Of a stretch of 64,000 nucleotides of DNA, positions 60,097 to 64,000 are shown piece after piece. Made by a program: the position numbers and the translations under genes. Source of the stretch: Rhodamnia argentea (Eukaryota; Streptophyta; Magnoliopsida; Myrtales; Myrtaceae); contig NC_063155.1 of NCBI RefSeq assembly GCF_020921035.1, positions 26,281,294-26,345,293 on the forward strand. The letters run 5' to 3'. The notes below the pieces were generated by a model. That model saw only the letters and a list, made by a program, of their open reading frames with translations, was not told the DNA's origin and searched no databases. Numbering within the stretch: position 1 is the stretch's first letter; every line of letters begins with the position of its first letter.

Positions 60097-60727
60097 GTAC
60101 ATGCAGGGCAGGGGGTTTGTTTTAGTAAAAGGGAAGATTCAATTAGAAAACAAGAGTGTCCTGATATTTTAAAATGTCCAGATGCCAGAGCAATTTGCAT
60201 AGAATTAGCTTTGAATGGGATCGGTTGTTTTCGAATATCTTGGCTGGTCTAACTAAATTTAGTTTGAGGTACATATACACTGGAGTAAGAGCCTCTGAGT
60301 ATGGGCAGCACTGGAGTCTTCTTTATCCATTTCTTTTCATATACATTTTACATCATCTTGAATACATTTTGCAACTTCGCCTGTCTCTTCCTCTCAAACT
60401 CCTATGCGCAAGCACTTCATTCATCACTGACAGGATGCATAAAAAAATCTCTCCACAAAAAAGTTTCAACACTTGGTGGGAGAGTAATTTCTCCCTCACC
60501 GGCTGATGATATAATTCAAACCTGATCACAACAGATTAATCGCCCAATCAGTAGCCAATCTAAAAAAGCGACAAGAATGCCAACAGAAAGGGCTTCAGAT
60601 GCATCTTCCGTTTATCTGTCCACCGGTTTGCATGTACAGGCATATCCTTTTTGTTAGTTAGCCTTCTCATTGATAAGGCCCTATGAAAGAAGAACCTTTC
60701 CACACACTTGGCCTCATAAAGCTCATC
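60097..60727. other. Convergent 3' region of the MSL and PPR genes
   Basis: The rightward MSL gene and the leftward PPR gene meet here. The stretch is AT-moderate, carries no recognisable domain, and probably consists of the two 3'UTRs. Confidence 0.5.
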
Positions 60728-62197
60728 TCATGATTCGGCTGCTCTGTTTCTCCTCCTCTCGCGAGTCGCCATTTTCTCGCCATATCTCTCGAGTATATCA
60801 GCCAAATCGATCATGCCCGCCTCTCTTAGTCTCTTGCTCGCTTCTTCAAACATGAGCGTGCCATCCTCACTCGAATAGTAATGCAAGAACTTATTGTAAT
60901 CAAATCGAGGCACCTCGAGTCCTCTATTCAATGTCCGCTCGACGTACTTGGTTGCTTCCAAGGACTTCCCCGCTTTCACTAATCCCCCCACGAAAATGGA
61001 GTCGAAATTTGCAGGCGTATCAGGTCCTTTCCTCCCCCGCTTCCCCAAATGCCCTTGCAATAACATGATGTACGTGTGCATTATGGGCTCGCACCCTCTC
61101 CTTATCATCTCTCTGAAAACATCGGTCGCCTCGCCTGCCCTTTTCAGTTTCAATAGCCCCTTGATCAATCCATGGTACACGTTAATGTCCGGCCTCTCAA
61201 TCCCTTCTACAATCTTATAGGCCTCTCCCACCCGGCCTTGCGCCAACAGACCGTAGACAAGTGATCCCGCCGTCAATGCATCTGTCTGGATCCCTCTCTT
61301 ATGCATTTCTTCAAACACCATATAAGCTTCACTCACCCTGCCCCTCCTACACAGCCAACTGATCACAAGCCTGTAGGTGGAAACATCCAACCGATCCTGC
61401 ATCCTCATCCTCATCATCCCCAAGAGCTTCATCGCCTCGCCATACCGATTACTCTTGAAGAATCTCTCCATCATCGCCTCGAACGCCCAAACCTCTGGCT
61501 CCAGCCCTTCATCCACCATCGAGTTCCAAACTTTGGAGGCCTCGATCAAGTCACCGGCATTGCAAAACCCTCTGATCAACCACCCGTAAGTAACCCCATT
61601 AGGCCTAACCACGTCCTTTAACTGAAAGACCACATATTTAGCCTCCTCCACTAGCCTGTCCCTGCACAAACACTCCACCACCATATTCAGAGTCTCCACG
61701 CTGTACCCCCAACCATTCTCATTCATCAAGTGGAAGAACCCCACGCACTTCTTCAGCTCCCTGACCTGAGCCAACGTCTTCAAAGCAATCTTGAACGTCT
61801 TTTCGTTGGCCAAACGCCGTCGGGCCATGTCCTGGAGGACTTCCCAGAAGAGGGCGACGTTCCGGGACTTGCCGACGACGTCGGCGAGCTTGTTGAGGGT
61901 GAGGGAGGAGTGGGGGAAGTCGGGGCGGGTGAGGGTGAACTGGTAGAAGCGGTGGACGGGACGCCATGAGAGGGGGAAGTTGTTGCAGACGCGGAGGAAG
62001 AACTCGGGGCTGAGGTGGAAGGGGAAGGAGCGGAGGGAGGCGTGGAGGCGGGAATCGGGTGAGTGCTGCTGCTGGTAGAGGATGGTGGAGACGCGGAGGA
62101 GGTGGGAGGGATCGACGGCGGTGGTGGAGCTTAATGGGCGAAGGTGGAAGAGCACGGAGGTGAGAGGCTTGGGGAGTTCGGCGAGGGCGGCTCGCAT
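60728..62197 (-). CDS. P-class pentatricopeptide repeat protein, organelle-targeted
   Basis: Intronless, 489 residues. The N-terminus (MRAALAELPKPLTSVLFHLR) is basic, hydroxylated and poor in acids, as in mitochondrial presequences. From about residue 100 on there are roughly nine 35-residue repeats with standard phrases: VETLNMVVECLCRDRLVEEA, GVTYGWLIRGFCNAGDLIEA, STYRLVISWLCRRGRVSEAY and INVYHGLIKGLLKLKRAGEA. There is no E or DYW extension, so it is a P-class protein expected to bind organellar RNA for stabilisation, processing or translation. The tail ends in RERRRNRAAES. Absence of introns is normal in this family. The gene lies tail-to-tail with the MSL gene. The target RNA cannot be told from sequence by eye. 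Confidence 0.93.
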   Translation of the reverse strand: MRAALAELPKPLTSVLFHLRPLSSTTAVDPSHLLRVSTILYQQQHSPDSRLHASLRSFPFHLSPEFFLRVCNNFPLSWRPVHRFYQFTLTRPDFPHSSLTLNKLADVVGKSRNVALFWEVLQDMARRRLANEKTFKIALKTLAQVRELKKCVGFFHLMNENGWGYSVETLNMVVECLCRDRLVEEAKYVVFQLKDVVRPNGVTYGWLIRGFCNAGDLIEASKVWNSMVDEGLEPEVWAFEAMMERFFKSNRYGEAMKLLGMMRMRMQDRLDVSTYRLVISWLCRRGRVSEAYMVFEEMHKRGIQTDALTAGSLVYGLLAQGRVGEAYKIVEGIERPDINVYHGLIKGLLKLKRAGEATDVFREMIRRGCEPIMHTYIMLLQGHLGKRGRKGPDTPANFDSIFVGGLVKAGKSLEATKYVERTLNRGLEVPRFDYNKFLHYYSSEDGTLMFEEASKRLREAGMIDLADILERYGEKMATRERRRNRAAES

Positions 62198-63511
62198 TTG
62201 GTGAGAACAGATGAGATTCTGCCAGCTTATTAGCCTGCAAGCTCATTTCATCTATTTTGATGCTTATGTTTCCGTCTGAAAGAGGGCCATATTTCCTTCA
62301 ATTAATTTCTTTCTACCGACTGATTAGCCAATTAGAAATTTTAGTCCACGGCTCTCTCCTACGGCACTACAGCACAAGCCCCGACTCATGGCCACCGTCA
62401 TCGTGATGCCTAAGCTGCTGCCGCAGTCGCTCCACCGCCCGGCTGCTCTCGCACGGCAGTACACATGTTCCATAACAAATAAATTGATTCTTATGATGAC
62501 GCCCCAGGTGCGTAGGGTTATGATCGCACCTCTGCTCCTTTTAATTAAGGGAGAAGAGAGGATATTTGAGACCTCTTTTACTTCCTAATATATAAGCAAG
62601 TCATCCTAATCTCCGCAGAGAAGTTTTCTGGCATGCACGTAATAGATGCAACTCCAGTAGAAAATATTTCGTCCATGATATTCTCTTCTAATGTCAAGCA
62701 TCAAATTAAATAATTACTTCCCTTTTGTAGCATTCACTTCCACCTCAAAAGGTGAGCTCATGGACCAAATGTGGAATGGACAATGCCCTATGATGAGTTT
62801 AATCTAACTAGTCGCTTTTTGGATAAATGGTGTCTTCCTTCTGCTGTCATATAGATGCAGGAAGAGACTACAGCCACTTCTGTTGACAGTAGCTTCTCTG
62901 TCCTCGGACCAAGCTGGCAAGCTCAAGATGGAAGATCAGCAGATCGATTTATGGACAGCACATATGAAACAGAACGTAATTTGTGCAACATTTATTCATC
63001 ATCAACCGGATTACCTTGCAAGATTTTGCATCATCACTGGCCCTCCGAGGTTCTCATACAGAAAAGAAGAGGATGTAAAGAGCAAAACAAAATTACTGGC
63101 TCTAAAGACTAAAATCCTAGATTCATTCTGTCGAAAATGGGAAAGGTAGAATTGAATAATATACAAAGGGAAAGGAAAGATCAATGGTTACAGTGCAGCT
63201 TATGCTCAACCACGGGGAAGGCAGGGAAGATCAGAGCCTTCGAACTTCGAGAGCCAAAATCAGCATACCTACATGAAGAGAGCACTCGGAATTAAGCCTG
63301 CAACGCCACGACATAAGACATCTGACTGAGTCACTAGGCTTGCGAGGCATAAAAAGAAGCAGGAAAAGCCATAAATGAATCCTGGGTGAGAAATGACAAC
63401 AAGACGCGCAACCCAGCAAATGCTAAGCCAATCTACGTGGGGGATCAGTACAACTATGTGGCTATAAAAGGTTACGAAGCATGAAGTGGCAAAAGCCCTA
63501 AGCATTACCTG
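62198..63511. other. Intergenic DNA and 3'UTR of the right-edge PPR gene
   Basis: The first ~150 bases are probably the 5' leader and promoter of the 60.7-62.2 kb PPR gene. Plus-strand frames at 62855-63149 show no domain. The part nearest 63511 is likely 3'UTR of the next leftward gene; no poly(A) signal was pinned down. Confidence 0.45.
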
Positions 63512-63935
63512 TCAAGCATACTCTGTGCTGTAATTAAGATTAAATAGTATGTCTCTGCGATTTTCATTGCCCATACGTATTTTAAACTTCCTAGCCAGTG
63601 AATCCACCCGGTCATCGCTCTCATAGTCCATCTCTCTCATACATCGTCTTCTGACCTTTTTAAGCATCTCCTTTGTGGGAATGAATCCAGCAATTACCTG
63701 GCATAGCATTTAAAACTCAAAACATCAATATTGGCATCAAAAGCAATAGATATTTCTCAAGAGCAGGCCAGCTTAGAGCTCGGTCAATAAACATTACCAT
63801 TTCATCAATCACAGAGAGAGCAGCTTTTGGATCTCGGTTTATCAGATGCGCATCCACAAGCAAACCATATGACGTAGCATTTGGTTTAACCCCCACGCTA
63901 ACCAAATGCTCAAAAACCCTTGACGCTTCAAATGT
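63512..63935 (-). CDS. 3' end of a second pentatricopeptide repeat gene (partial, continues past the right edge)
   Basis: Two minus-strand exons are visible: 63935-63798 (46 codons: FEASRVFEHLVSVGVKP then NATSYGLLVDAHLINRDP and AALSVIDEM, a clean PPR repeat) and 63697-63512 (VIAGFIPTKEMLKKVRRRCM, then ENRRDILFNLNYSTEYA and stop). They join in frame at ATG|GTAATG and CAG|GTAATT. The upstream part lies beyond the window. The last exon has the KVRRRCMREMDYESDD-type charged C-terminal tail found after the final repeat of some P-class proteins. It differs from its neighbour in having introns, so the two are not a recent tandem duplicate. Precise ortholog not recognised. Confidence 0.85.
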
Positions 63936-64000
63936 CTGTCACAGCAAAACTTCCATTTACTTACATTTGGTATAGTGGCAAAGCATAACATACAGGCTTA

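Noticed and set aside
61719-62246. 175-residue Pro/Leu/Arg-rich minus-strand frame
   Set aside because: Alternative-frame shadow of the N-terminal part of the PPR gene.
1-64000. Retroviral, LTR or other capsid-bearing element
   Set aside because: No reverse transcriptase, integrase, protease, capsid or envelope coding and no long terminal direct repeats were recognised in the window.

Overview
The window is nuclear DNA from a flowering plant, most likely a woody eudicot. The evidence is multi-exon genes with GT-AG introns whose products match plant-only or plant-type families: plastidial starch phosphorylase, a WRKY factor, a CLE peptide, an MSL channel, PPR proteins and a ZAT zinc finger. 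The intergenic DNA is AT-rich and full of small inverted-repeat elements. The repeat style resembles what I recall from Myrtales (Eucalyptus-like) genomes, but that is only an impression. I saw no bacterial features, CRISPR arrays, operons, rRNA or canonical tRNA genes, and no reverse transcriptase, integrase, capsid or envelope coding.

Layout, left to right. 0-2.3 kb: a ~0.9 kb inverted-repeat element and anonymous DNA. 2.37-2.77 kb (-): a CLE peptide precursor ending in RLVPSGPNPLHN. 4.0-4.6 kb: a hAT-like MITE. 5.3-6.5 kb (+): APC13, a small anaphase-promoting-complex subunit, in three exons. 7.2-9.7 kb (+): a membrane-anchored purple acid phosphatase (PAP2/PAP9 type), two exons. 10.7-12.3 kb (-): a SNAP33-type SNARE, five coding exons plus a 5'UTR intron. 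13.6-13.8 kb: a tRNA-derived SINE. 14.8-22.2 kb (+): plastidial starch phosphorylase, fifteen exons. 22-30 kb: gene-poor, with scattered inverted repeats. 30.4-33.7 kb (+): a WRKY57-type factor. 34-36 kb: an unusual repeat field. 37.7-39.0 kb (-): a three-finger C2H2 protein with an EAR motif. 40.9-44.7 kb (+): a CobW/ZNG1-type GTPase metallochaperone. 46.9-47.2 kb (+): an unrecognised small secreted protein candidate. 47-55 kb: duplicated and broken gene pieces (two MSL fragments, one receptor-kinase fragment) mixed with foldback elements. 55.9-60.1 kb (+): an intact MSL mechanosensitive channel. 60.7-62.2 kb (-): an intronless PPR gene. 63.5 kb to the right edge (-): the 3' end of a second, intron-containing PPR gene.

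The genes are unrelated housekeeping and regulatory genes and do not form a pathway. The part with the most history is 47-57 kb, where the MSL gene and its upstream flank were partly copied. A second duplicated block there carries a foldback element in one copy and not in the other, so it records an insertion event.

Exon boundaries were placed by hand from GT/AG sites, reading-frame continuity and family knowledge. Eight multi-exon models sum to intact reading frames or splice in frame. The starch phosphorylase model does not: its coding sum is off by one base because the transit-peptide start and the mature protein are in different frames. I found no convincing undescribed system. The best candidates for a second look are the 34-36 kb repeat field, the foldback family with its filled/empty site pair, the small secreted protein at 46.9 kb and the phosphorylase frame break.
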